A stretch of 9,079 bases of DNA from an uncultured Lysobacterales bacterium (GCA_937995275.1 CALKKN010000341.1:1-9079); one strand, 5' to 3'; shown: positions 1 to 7,042, counted from the stretch's first letter. Program-made: numbers and translations. The notes: a model not told the origin generated them from the letters alone.

Positions 1-1677
1 GCCCTTGATGATGTGGTTGTTCATGACCTTGCGCATGCGACGCTGCTCGCTCTTGCGGTCGGCGCGGTTCAGGTAGTCGACCATCGCGCTGAACACGGTC
101 ATGTTGGCCATCTGGCCCGACACCAGGCGCGGTTCGATCGACGGGCACCCCAGGAACCCGCTCAGTTCCCGCTTGAGCAGCTCTTCGACCTCCCAGATGA
201 ACTCGGTGCCCTGGTAGTAGAAGACTTCGGCCTCCTCCAGCGCCTTGACCTGCTTGTGCTCGGCGTAGCGCCCCACCGGGTCCATAACCGACAGCAGCTT
301 GACCACCGGGGAGATCGACATTTCCGACGGGATCAGGTTGATGCACTGCTGCTGGCGCCAGCGCGAGTTGGCGAGCGCACTGTCGACCAGGTCGCGGACC
401 TTTTCCCGCGTATCGAGCCCGGCCTCGAGCCGCTGCTTCGGCGGTTTGCCATGCACGATGGAGCGGGCGTACGGCGGGGCCTCGGCGCGCAGCAGGTAAG
501 GCACGATCCGCGCCGGGACGCGCCGGCCACGAATTTCCACCTCGACCTGGTCGCCGTCCCACAGGCGGCTGGAGATCAGCGCCATGCCGATGGCCCGCCT
601 GGCGCTCTCGTCCGTGAACCGCGACTCTACGCCCTCCCCCTCGACGCCCCAGTACGGCACCACCGTTCCGCTGGTGACGTAACCGACTTGCACGTCGTCC
701 TGGAACACCTTGTCGCCGGGGCGTTTCACCCCGCGGCCGGCCAATTCCAGCAGCAGCACGCGCCGCGGCAGCGCCTCGATGTCGTCGAAATCCTGGTCGA
801 GGATACGCTTCAGCGCGGCGAACTGGGCCTGCAGCGCCGCACGGCCGATAAAATCGCCCTTCAGCGGCGAGAAGCTGACCGCGAAGCGCGACAAGTCCGA
901 TGCGAAGGCCGGGATTTCCTCACCCTCGGGGTCGAGGCCCAGTTCATGGCCGTACAGCGGCAGCCCGGCTTCCAGGCGCAGCGAGTCGCGAGCCCCCAGC
1001 CCGACCGGCACGGCGCCACCAGTGGTCAGCCGGTCCCAGACATGAACAGCGTCGTCACGCTCGATGAACAACTCGAAGCAGATCGGCTCACCGGTGTAGC
1101 CGGTGCGCGCCAGCAGGATGCGCGCGCCGTCGATCTCGACGATGCTCAACTCGTTACGCATGGGTTCGGGCAGTTCACCGGCGCCGATCAGCGGGCTGAG
1201 GATTTCCTTGGCCCGCGGCCCCTGCAGGCTCAGCATGGCCAGTTCCCGCGTGCGGTCGACCATCGTCGCGCCCGGAAAGTCGTGGCGCTGCGCCTCGAGA
1301 TGTGCCCAGTCCTTCAATCGGTTGGCGGCGTTGACGACCAGCAGGTACTCCTCCTCGACGAAGCGGTAGAGGTAGGCGTCGTCGATGACCCCACCGGTCG
1401 CGTTGGGGATCATCGTGTACTGGCCCAGCCCAACGTCAAGGGCGGCCGCGGTGTTCGTCAGCACGTGTTGCAGGAAAGGCAGGGCGCCGTCGCCTCCGAC
1501 GATAAAGCGTCCCATGTGCGAAACATCGAACAGCCCGGCTTTCCTGCGGGTCTCGAGGTGCTCCTTCAGGATGCCCGTCGCGTACTGCAGCGGCATCTCC
1601 CAGCCTCCGAATTCCGTGATCTTCGCGCCAAGCGCGACGTGGCGCTCGTAAAAAACGGTTCTCAGTGCTTCAGCCAT
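1..1677 (-). CDS. GcvT-SHMT fusion: aminomethyltransferase joined to serine hydroxymethyltransferase (3' end cut by window edge)
   Basis: The 559 visible codons encode two folate enzymes in one chain. Residues 1 to ~400 match the glycine cleavage T protein, which moves the aminomethyl carbon of glycine to tetrahydrofolate. Visible marks are LFDVSHMG (49-56), GGVIDDAYLY (95-104, with the expected catalytic Asp), ARTGYTGE (190-197) and GLGARDSLRLEAGLPLYGHEL (227-246). After a linker (~400-440), residues ~447 onward match the N-terminal part of SHMT, the PLP enzyme interconverting serine and glycine: NLIPSEMSISP (447-457; compare LIASEN), RYAEHK (470-475) and VSGQMANMTVF (519-529; compare SGSQAN). 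The PLP lysine and the rest of SHMT lie outside the window. The ATG at 1677-1675 is preceded by GAAGGAA with 8 bases of spacing. The gene lies downstream of the transketolase on the same strand, so co-transcription is likely. The fusion is directly read; activity of both halves is inferred from the family. Confidence 0.92.
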   Translation of the reverse strand, partial: MAEALRTVFYERHVALGAKITEFGGWEMPLQYATGILKEHLETRRKAGLFDVSHMGRFIVGGDGALPFLQHVLTNTAAALDVGLGQYTMIPNATGGVIDDAYLYRFVEEEYLLVVNAANRLKDWAHLEAQRHDFPGATMVDRTRELAMLSLQGPRAKEILSPLIGAGELPEPMRNELSIVEIDGARILLARTGYTGEPICFELFIERDDAVHVWDRLTTGGAVPVGLGARDSLRLEAGLPLYGHELGLDPEGEEIPAFASDLSRFAVSFSPLKGDFIGRAALQAQFAALKRILDQDFDDIEALPRRVLLLELAGRGVKRPGDKVFQDDVQVGYVTSGTVVPYWGVEGEGVESRFTDESARRAIGMALISSRLWDGDQVEVEIRGRRVPARIVPYLLRAEAPPYARSIVHGKPPKQRLEAGLDTREKVRDLVDSALANSRWRQQQCINLIPSEMSISPVVKLLSVMDPVGRYAEHKQVKALEEAEVFYYQGTEFIWEVEELLKRELSGFLGCPSIEPRLVSGQMANMTVFSAMVDYLNRADRKSEQRRMRKVMNNHIIKG

Positions 1678-1685
1678 GAGGTCAG

Positions 1686-1692
1686 TTCCTTC
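1686..1692 (-). promoter_or_regulatory. Ribosome binding site of the GcvT-SHMT gene
   Basis: On the minus strand GAAGGAA stands 8 bases before the ATG at 1677-1675. This supports that start and translation independent of the upstream transketolase. Confidence 0.7.
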
Positions 1693-1714
1693 GTATTCTG
1701 GTATCGAACGGGCG

Positions 1715-1763
1715 CGAAACGCCGGGCCGCGATCTGCCGCGCACCCGAACTTCCGGCGTTTCG
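1715..1763 (-). repeat. 11-bp perfect inverted repeat in the tkt / GcvT-SHMT gap
   Basis: CGAAACGCCGG (1715-1725) and its exact reverse complement CCGGCGTTTCG (1753-1763) flank a 27-base loop. In the minus-strand transcript this would form a stem-loop ~40-90 bases before the GcvT-SHMT start. No U tract follows, so it is not a standard intrinsic terminator. An mRNA processing or stability element, an attenuator or a regulatory leader are possible. I see no match to a glycine-riboswitch core. Confidence 0.6.
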
Positions 1764-1768
1764 GCCCA

Positions 1769-1787
1769 CCCGGGCTGCGTGCCCGGG
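1769..1787 (-). repeat. 7-bp GC hairpin just after the transketolase stop codon
   Basis: CCCGGGC (1769-1775) and GCCCGGG (1781-1787) pair perfectly around a 5-base loop. The hairpin starts directly after the transketolase TGA on the minus strand. It lacks a following U run, so it is at most a weak or partial terminator, or a 3'-end stabiliser of the upstream cistron. Confidence 0.5.
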
Positions 1788-1788
1788 C

Positions 1789-4122
1789 TCACTTGCCCGC
1801 GACGAAACGCTGGATGATCTCCCACTGCGCCTCGCCGTGCATTCCAGCCTGCTCCAGACAGACGTCGCCTGAGCCACTGCCGAGGAAGTAACCCTGCTTC
1901 CACGGGTAGTGCGTGAACTTCCGCCCGCGCCCGGACATGGTCCAGCGATAGGTTGTCGCCGCGGTGAAGCCGCTGAACATCATCGCCGTCCGGGCCACGG
2001 AATCCGGGTAGATCGCGCGGCGCTCCTCTTCCTCCAGGCGGTCGAACAACTCCACGCTGGAGACGTAGTAGACGTCAAGGTTCATACCCGTCTCCCTGAG
2101 CCTGGGCAGGACACCGCCGATGAAGGCGTAGGCCACATCGCTGCCCTGGTAGACGATGGAGCCTTCCGGCTTGCCATTCGCTTCAAGGAGTTTGTATACA
2201 CCCTTGACCGAAGCCTCCGCCGGTGCCAGGCCCAGCGCGGCGCGGTCGACGACCGTCTCGTTCGGGCGCGTGACGAACGGCGCCAGGACGGCCGGGCGCT
2301 GCAGCAACGCCTCGGCGGTCAACGGCCACAGGTCGTTCGGATCCCACGGTGTCAGTGTAATCATCACATCGCCGGGGAAGTTCTCCTGCAGGATCTGCAG
2401 CGCCTGCGGCTCGGCATGTGTCGGGCCGTCCTCGCCGGTCTTGACCCCGGCGTGTCCGCAGACGATCACAAACGTGCGGTTCGGCTGGCCCGGCGCCCGG
2501 TGGCGCAGCGTCTGCTGGCCAATACCATGGGTCTTGGCGCAGATCGTGTTCAGCGGCGCGATAAAGGCGCCGTAGGACGAACCCACGCCAATCTGGTAGC
2601 CCATGGTGGCAATGCCCGAGCAGATTCCGCCCATGGCGTCTTCGGTAATGCCGCCGGCCGAGAACAGGCGCGAATCCGGGTTGGTCTCAGGATGCCAGAA
2701 GCCCGCTCCGAAGCCTGCGCTGATGCTGGACACGTTGGTCGAGCCGTAGAGGTCGGCGGCAGCCGCCAGCACCGCCCCGCCGGTCAGCTTGTTGACATGA
2801 TTGAAGCAGCCGGCCAGCGCGCCGCGCAGGGTCTGCGAGGAGCCCGCCTCGTAGCTGCATTGCTCGGGGCGCTCCAGCGGCGAGATCAGTTGCTCGCCGT
2901 ACAGCCGCTCGAGGTCCGGGGCGTCGCCGCGAAGCTGCCGTGGCGCAGCCGCGTGGCGCTGCTGCCGCTCGATGATCCAGTCGCCGAGCCGCCTGGTGAG
3001 CTCCGGCTCGGATTCGAAGGCCTTGCGGATGGTCATCAGTGAATCGTAGTAGGCCTGCTCGACGGCCTCGGCGCTCTTCTCGCCGCTGAAGCGCGGGAAC
3101 TCGATGCCGAAGCGCCCCTCGAACGGCCGCAGGGTCTCGAGGTACTGTTCGCTGTAGAACTTATGACCGGCGCCGTGCGACTTGCTGCCTTCGATCCCAT
3201 ACTGCCAGCCTTTGATCGTGCGGTACACAATCGCGGTTGGCGAGCCGTTGTCGAGAGCCAGCGCCCGGTCCTGGGCCGCCCGGATCTGGGCGAAATCGAA
3301 GCCGTCGGGCACGTCAACGACGTTGTAACCGTGAACCAGCAGGAACTCGCGCGGATCCCACTGCACATACTCGCCCGGTTGGTCGCCGATGCGGGTGACC
3401 CGGTCGGAGTCGATCGAGGCCTGGTTCCAGTCCACGTGGATGCACAGGTTGTCGAGGCCGGACGAGGCGGCGGCGGCCAGCGCCTCGGACACGCGGCCCG
3501 GCGTCATGCCGCCCTCGCCCTCGATCATGTGCACGCGCGGCGCGTCGGCGCGGTACATGTCCTTGAGCGTCAGGGCCAGACCCACCGTGCTGCCGACCCC
3601 AACGCCGCTGGGGCCGGTGGACAGCCAGGTGAAGGGCGTTTCAGGCGTCGGATGCCCATCGAGCGGCTTGGCGTTGAACTTGCGGTACAGCGGCGTGCTC
3701 GTGATCGGATTTTTGCGAAAGCCGAGCAGGTCCTCCAGCCGCAATTGCTGCAGCACGTCCTCGGGAAGGCGGTCGGGATGACTCTGCCGCACGACCTCGT
3801 TGCGGCAGGCCCACATCGCGTACAGGCCCAGCGCCTTGTGCCCGGCCGCGTAGGAGATGATGTCCGCTGTGCGGTCCATCGGGTCCGTAATGTCGTAATC
3901 CATCTGGTTGTACAGCAGCCCGGCGACGAAGCGACCGCTGGAAATGCTGCCGCCGGGGTGGCCCGACGAAGCGTGGTTGAACATCACCGAGCACAACGTG
4001 CGGTAACACAGATCGAGGAAATCGAGGCTCGCGGCCTCATCCTCCGGCAGCGGCGGACAGGTAGCCGGATCGATCTCGATGTACTCGGTGCCCCGATCGT
4101 TCAGGTTGATGGCGAATGACAT
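1789..4122 (-). CDS. Divergent transketolase-family enzyme (TPP-dependent)
   Basis: A 777-residue TPP enzyme, longer than ordinary transketolase (about 660 residues). Transketolases move a two-carbon ketol unit from a ketose phosphate to an aldehyde in the cytoplasm. Active-site landmarks appear in order: SSGHPGG (H55), YAAGH (H95), DGHP (H157), the TPP motif GEG (202-204) followed by N233 in VDWNQASID, SHG (H316), ADLYGSTN (456-463), ITEDAMG with the E494 expected to activate TPP, CGHAG (H557) and GEDGPTH (563-569). The TPP motif reads GEG where family members usually have GDG, and the C-terminal ~100 residues (for example THYPWKQGY, 737-745) look unlike canonical transketolase. The chosen ATG at 4122-4120 has GGGGAG 6 bases upstream; the frame stays open another 41 codons but that stretch is not protein-like. 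Probably first in an operon with the GcvT-SHMT fusion. The superfamily is firm; substrates are unknown (xylulose-5-P type, a formaldehyde-accepting form, or another aldehyde). Confidence 0.9.
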   Translation of the reverse strand: MSFAINLNDRGTEYIEIDPATCPPLPEDEAASLDFLDLCYRTLCSVMFNHASSGHPGGSISSGRFVAGLLYNQMDYDITDPMDRTADIISYAAGHKALGLYAMWACRNEVVRQSHPDRLPEDVLQQLRLEDLLGFRKNPITSTPLYRKFNAKPLDGHPTPETPFTWLSTGPSGVGVGSTVGLALTLKDMYRADAPRVHMIEGEGGMTPGRVSEALAAAASSGLDNLCIHVDWNQASIDSDRVTRIGDQPGEYVQWDPREFLLVHGYNVVDVPDGFDFAQIRAAQDRALALDNGSPTAIVYRTIKGWQYGIEGSKSHGAGHKFYSEQYLETLRPFEGRFGIEFPRFSGEKSAEAVEQAYYDSLMTIRKAFESEPELTRRLGDWIIERQQRHAAAPRQLRGDAPDLERLYGEQLISPLERPEQCSYEAGSSQTLRGALAGCFNHVNKLTGGAVLAAAADLYGSTNVSSISAGFGAGFWHPETNPDSRLFSAGGITEDAMGGICSGIATMGYQIGVGSSYGAFIAPLNTICAKTHGIGQQTLRHRAPGQPNRTFVIVCGHAGVKTGEDGPTHAEPQALQILQENFPGDVMITLTPWDPNDLWPLTAEALLQRPAVLAPFVTRPNETVVDRAALGLAPAEASVKGVYKLLEANGKPEGSIVYQGSDVAYAFIGGVLPRLRETGMNLDVYYVSSVELFDRLEEEERRAIYPDSVARTAMMFSGFTAATTYRWTMSGRGRKFTHYPWKQGYFLGSGSGDVCLEQAGMHGEAQWEIIQRFVAGK

Positions 4123-4128
4123 GGGTTG

Positions 4129-4134
4129 CTCCCC
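4129..4134 (-). promoter_or_regulatory. Ribosome binding site of the transketolase-family gene
   Basis: GGGGAG on the minus strand lies 6 bases before the ATG at 4122-4120. It decides this start over the upstream ATG at 4245. Confidence 0.65.
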
Positions 4135-4344
4135 TGCAGGGCTTGGGCTCACTTTATTCAGCACGGCGGTATTCCTGCGGTTTGGTGGACGGTAACTAAT
4201 TGAATCAAATAAATAAGCAGGAAATAAAGCGAAAACTGGCCACATCCCAATCTAGGTCAAATGTCGACGTCCACCCTGCCCTGCCCGGGCCGCGTCCTGA
4301 CCCGGTGATCCGAGGCGACTCGTACCCGGCGTATGGTTTCTGCT

Positions 4345-4372
4345 TGGACAGAAGCAACCCCTCCGATATCAT
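4345..4372 (+). promoter_or_regulatory. Sigma70-type promoter for the phosphorylase-phosphatase operon
   Basis: TGGACA (4345-4350; 5 of 6 to TTGACA) and TATCAT (4367-4372; 5 of 6 to TATAAT) are separated by 16 bases. Transcription would start near 4379, giving a leader of about 90 bases before the ATG at 4470. Prediction from consensus only. Confidence 0.55.
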
Positions 4373-4375
4373 ACT

Positions 4376-4393
4376 CAGCCGGCCGACCGGCTG
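4376..4393. promoter_or_regulatory. Possible operator: 18-bp near-palindrome at the transcription start
   Basis: CAGCCGGCC followed by GACCGGCTG is an even palindrome centred on CG, with 8 of 9 base pairs symmetric. It begins 4 bases after the -10 hexamer and covers the predicted start site, a usual place for a repressor. Even palindromes with a central CG are typical of LacI-family operators, which often control sugar phosphorylase operons. It could instead act as a short leader hairpin. No regulator gene is in the window. Confidence 0.4.
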
Positions 4394-4469
4394 TACGGGC
4401 GGCACCGCGCTTCGAGACGATCCCGAGCGCCACGAACATCGACCTACCCGCTGCACCGAGGCGTTCCGA

Positions 4470-6224
4470 ATGAGCAAGGACAACCGTTCAACCGAAGGCT
4501 GGCTGCCGAACGGCGTGATGTTCAACGCCTATCCCGACAGCATCGGTCGCAACCTGGCCGACACGGTGCGGCTGCTGCGGCGGCCGGAGCTCGAGGGCTG
4601 TTTCTCGATGTTCTACATCCTGCCGACGTTCTTTCACAGCGACCTCGACCGGGGCTTCTCCATCATCGATTACGACTTCGACGAGGATTTCGTCACCCGG
4701 GAGGACATCGATGCCCTCCGGGAGCTCGGTCTCGGCCTCAAGTTCGACCTGGTGGTGAACCACCTCTCCGTGGGTTCGCCGCAGTTCCAGGACCTGCTGG
4801 AGCACGGGGACGAGTCCGAATACCGGGACTTCTTCGTCGACTGGAACGGGTTCTGGCAGGGTGAGGGCGAGATGGGCCCCGAAGGCCACGTCATCCCGAA
4901 GAAGGAGCACCTGGATAAGCTGTTCATGCGCAAGCCGGGGCTGCCGATTCTGAGCGTGCGCTTCCCGGACGGCACCTATCGCCCGTACTGGAACACCTTC
5001 TACCAGAAGGTGAGCTACCCGTCGCTGACCGCGGAGGACCTGCTCGAGATTAGCGGGCTGACCTACAAGGAGGCGGTGACGCTCGCGCGAATCTGCAACG
5101 AGGCGCTCGAGACCCACGGCAACCTGGACGGGCTCGACATCGAACGGTTCTCGTGCGGCAGGGAGGACGTCGTCCGGGCCGTCGAGCGCAAGCGGCAGTA
5201 CCTCGGGCAGATGGACCTGAACGCGGACTCCGGGAAGGTCTGGGCCTTTTACGACGAGACCCTGGGCAAACTGCTGAGTTTCGGCGCCCGGATGGTTCGG
5301 CTGGACGCATTCGCCTACCTGCACAAGCAACCCGGCGAAACGAACTTCTTCAACAAGCCCGGAACGTGGGAATACCTGGAGCGGCTGCGGCAGGTGGCCC
5401 GCCGGCACGACCTGCTCCTGTTGCCCGAGATCCACTCCACGTACGGGCAAGGTCTCCACGAGGAGGTCGCCGGCGAGGGATTCCCGATCTACGATTTCTT
5501 CTTCCCCGGCCTGGTCATCGACGCCCTCGATCGCGGCACGAATGCCCACCTGCTTCGCTGGGCCGGCGAGATCGTCTCGAAGAAACTTCGCACGATCAAC
5601 ATGCTCGGCTGCCACGACGGCATCCCGGTGCTCGACCTGGCCGGCAAGGTCGTCGACGGCGTCGACCGCGAGGGATTGCTCAGCGACGACCAGATCGAGG
5701 CGATGATTGCGAGGATTCTCGACCGGGGCGGCCGGGTCAAGAACCTCTACGGCCCCGACGGCAAGAAGATCGCCTACTACCAGGTCAACGCCACGTTCTT
5801 CAGCGCCCTGGGCGAGGACGAGATGAAGATGCGCCTGGCGCGGGCGATCCAGCTGTTCATGCCGGGCATCCCCCAGGTCTGGTACCTGGACCTGTTCGCT
5901 GGGCGGAACGACTACCGGGCGGCGGATCGCGGCGGCACCGGCGGCCACAAGGAGATCAACCGTACGACCCTGAAGATGGATGCGGTCGACGCCCGGCTGC
6001 GGCGAATTGTCGTCCGGAACCAGCTCCAGCTGATCCGTCTGCGCAACAACTCCGCGGCCTTCGACGGCACGCTGACCATCCACGGCTCGGAGGAGCACGA
6101 GCTGCGCCTGACGTGGACCAACGGGGACTGGTTGGCCTCGCTGGACGCCAACCTGTTCGATTTCAGCTTCGAGGTGACCCATCGGGACGGCCAGGGCAAG
6201 GAAACCCGGCTGTCGTACCGCTAG
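4470..6224 (+). CDS. Sucrose phosphorylase-family glycoside phosphorylase (GH13_18)
   Basis: A 584-residue enzyme of glycoside hydrolase family 13 subfamily 18, whose members split an alpha-glucoside with phosphate to give glucose-1-phosphate plus the acceptor. Known members use sucrose, sucrose 6'-phosphate, glucosylglycerol or glucosylglycerate. Visible landmarks are the barrel motif VVNHLS (95-100), the nucleophile region RLDAFAY (D279), the acid/base LPEIHS (E320), the transition-state stabiliser GCHDGIP (D383), then YYQVNATFFSALG (436-448) and MPGIPQVWY (464-472). Residues ~175-245 look like an insertion of roughly 50 residues in domain B compared with the ~504-residue bifidobacterial sucrose phosphorylase. 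No signal peptide is visible, so it should be cytoplasmic. The ATG at 4470 has CGAGG (4457-4461) 8 bases upstream; upstream in-frame sequence holds the promoter and is not coding. The downstream phosphatase is translationally coupled. Family and catalytic residues are firm, but the acceptor specificity is open. Confidence 0.9.
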   Translation: MSKDNRSTEGWLPNGVMFNAYPDSIGRNLADTVRLLRRPELEGCFSMFYILPTFFHSDLDRGFSIIDYDFDEDFVTREDIDALRELGLGLKFDLVVNHLSVGSPQFQDLLEHGDESEYRDFFVDWNGFWQGEGEMGPEGHVIPKKEHLDKLFMRKPGLPILSVRFPDGTYRPYWNTFYQKVSYPSLTAEDLLEISGLTYKEAVTLARICNEALETHGNLDGLDIERFSCGREDVVRAVERKRQYLGQMDLNADSGKVWAFYDETLGKLLSFGARMVRLDAFAYLHKQPGETNFFNKPGTWEYLERLRQVARRHDLLLLPEIHSTYGQGLHEEVAGEGFPIYDFFFPGLVIDALDRGTNAHLLRWAGEIVSKKLRTINMLGCHDGIPVLDLAGKVVDGVDREGLLSDDQIEAMIARILDRGGRVKNLYGPDGKKIAYYQVNATFFSALGEDEMKMRLARAIQLFMPGIPQVWYLDLFAGRNDYRAADRGGTGGHKEINRTTLKMDAVDARLRRIVVRNQLQLIRLRNNSAAFDGTLTIHGSEEHELRLTWTNGDWLASLDANLFDFSFEVTHRDGQGKETRLSYR

Positions 6225-6227
6225 GAG
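6223..6227 (+). promoter_or_regulatory. Ribosome binding site of the HAD phosphatase, overlapping the phosphorylase stop
   Basis: AGGAG shares two bases with the TAG stop (6222-6224) of the phosphorylase and lies 8 bases before GTG at 6236. The spacing picks GTG over the in-frame TTG at 6230 and indicates translational coupling. Confidence 0.8.
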
Positions 6228-6235
6228 CATTGACT

Positions 6236-7042
6236 GTGAAGATACTCGCCACGGATCTGGACCGGACGCTGCTGCCCAACGGCCACTGGGAGGCCGACCC
6301 GCAGGCGATCGGCCTGTTCAACGAGCTCACGGTGAAGTACGGCACGCTCCTCGTCTACGTCACGGGCCGGAACCTCGACCTCACCGAGCAGGCAATTGCG
6401 GAATACGGCGTGCGTCATCCGGACGTGCTCTGCGGCGACGTGGGGACGACGATCCGCAGGTACGAGCACGGCCGCTGGACGGCGGATCCGGGGTGGGACG
6501 CCCACGTGCGACGGGCACGCCCGCGGTGGGATGCCCCCGCAATCCGCGACGCGGTCGCCCAGCTCGACGGCATGCGCGAGCAGGAAAGCGAGCACCAGAA
6601 CGCCTTCAAGCAGAGTTACTACGTCGACCACGAGCGGCGAGAGACCGTGCTGGCGCAGATCGATGACCGTATCAAGGGCAAGTTCGACGAGGTCATCGTC
6701 TACAGCTTCGACTCGCAGACCGGGACGGGCCTGCTCGACTTCCTGCCGGCAAGCGCGACGAAGCAGACGGCCCTGGAGTACGTGGCGGAAGCCAGCGGCT
6801 GCCCGAAAGGCGAGGTCGTGTTCTGCGGTGACAGCGGCAACGACATTTTCCCGCTGACGGCAGGCTTCCGCGGCGTGCTCGTGCGCAACGCCGACGAGCA
6901 TCTCATGGCCAACGTGAAGCAGGCCCTGGACCGTGACCCGACGCTGACCGTCTACTTCGCGAAGGGCGGCTTCCGGGGGTTGAGCGGCTACTACACGAGC
7001 GGCGTCATCGAGGGGGCCTGCCACTACGGCTTGTTTGCCTGA
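6236..7042 (+). CDS. HAD-family sugar-phosphate phosphatase, sucrose-phosphate phosphatase type
   Basis: A 268-residue haloacid dehalogenase phosphatase. The four HAD motifs are present: DLDRT (D7 nucleophile and D9), YVTGR (T43), K176 in PASATKQTAL, and GDSGND (198-203). The cap region with GDVGTTI (67-73), FKQSYYVD (124-131) and the LDFLPASATK stretch, plus the C-terminal SGVIEGACHYG (255-265), resembles sucrose-6F-phosphate phosphatases and related enzymes for mannosylfructose-, glucosylglycerate- or mannosylglycerate-phosphate. Motif I has Arg where DGT is usual. The GTG start at 6236 is chosen from AGGAG 8 bases upstream. Because it is coupled to the GH13_18 gene, it probably removes phosphate from the same glucoside, or from a phosphosugar formed when that glucoside is split. 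No synthase (glycosyltransferase) gene is in the window. Class is firm, substrate inferred. Confidence 0.9.
   Translation: MKILATDLDRTLLPNGHWEADPQAIGLFNELTVKYGTLLVYVTGRNLDLTEQAIAEYGVRHPDVLCGDVGTTIRRYEHGRWTADPGWDAHVRRARPRWDAPAIRDAVAQLDGMREQESEHQNAFKQSYYVDHERRETVLAQIDDRIKGKFDEVIVYSFDSQTGTGLLDFLPASATKQTALEYVAEASGCPKGEVVFCGDSGNDIFPLTAGFRGVLVRNADEHLMANVKQALDRDPTLTVYFAKGGFRGLSGYYTSGVIEGACHYGLFA

Larger units (their letters stand above)
4123..4469. other. Divergent intergenic control region
   Basis: These 347 bases separate the minus-strand transketolase from the plus-strand phosphorylase. The part near the transketolase (~4190-4240) is sharply AT-rich compared with its surroundings and should hold the minus-strand promoter. 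I could not find a convincing -35/-10 pair there; a TTGACC hexamer at 4260-4255 has no good -10 at the right distance. The plus-strand half holds a clear promoter and a palindrome, listed separately. Open frames through this region on both strands look non-coding. Confidence 0.6.

Noticed and set aside
13..1872. 619-codon open frame on the plus strand
   Set aside because: It is the antisense shadow of the GcvT-SHMT gene in GC-rich DNA. Its translation is low-complexity with many R, Q, V, D and matches no family, while the minus strand has all GcvT and SHMT motifs.
1909..4119. Long plus-strand frames of 377 codons (1909-3042) and 318 codons (3163-4119)
   Set aside because: Both lie antisense to the transketolase gene and translate to composition-driven sequence with no motifs.
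4200..4469. 90-codon N-terminal extension of the phosphorylase from the ATG at 4200
   Set aside because: The stretch contains the promoter and palindrome, is not protein-like, and the ATG at 4470 has a suitable ribosome binding site and fits the family's N-terminus.
4488..6230. 580-codon open frame on the minus strand
   Set aside because: It is the reverse shadow of the GH13_18 gene, without domain similarity.
5153..6235. Upstream extension of the HAD phosphatase frame (a 629-codon frame from 5153 to 7042)
   Set aside because: The first 361 codons are a shifted reading of the phosphorylase gene and are rich in R, P and G. The real start is GTG 6236 with a well-placed ribosome binding site.
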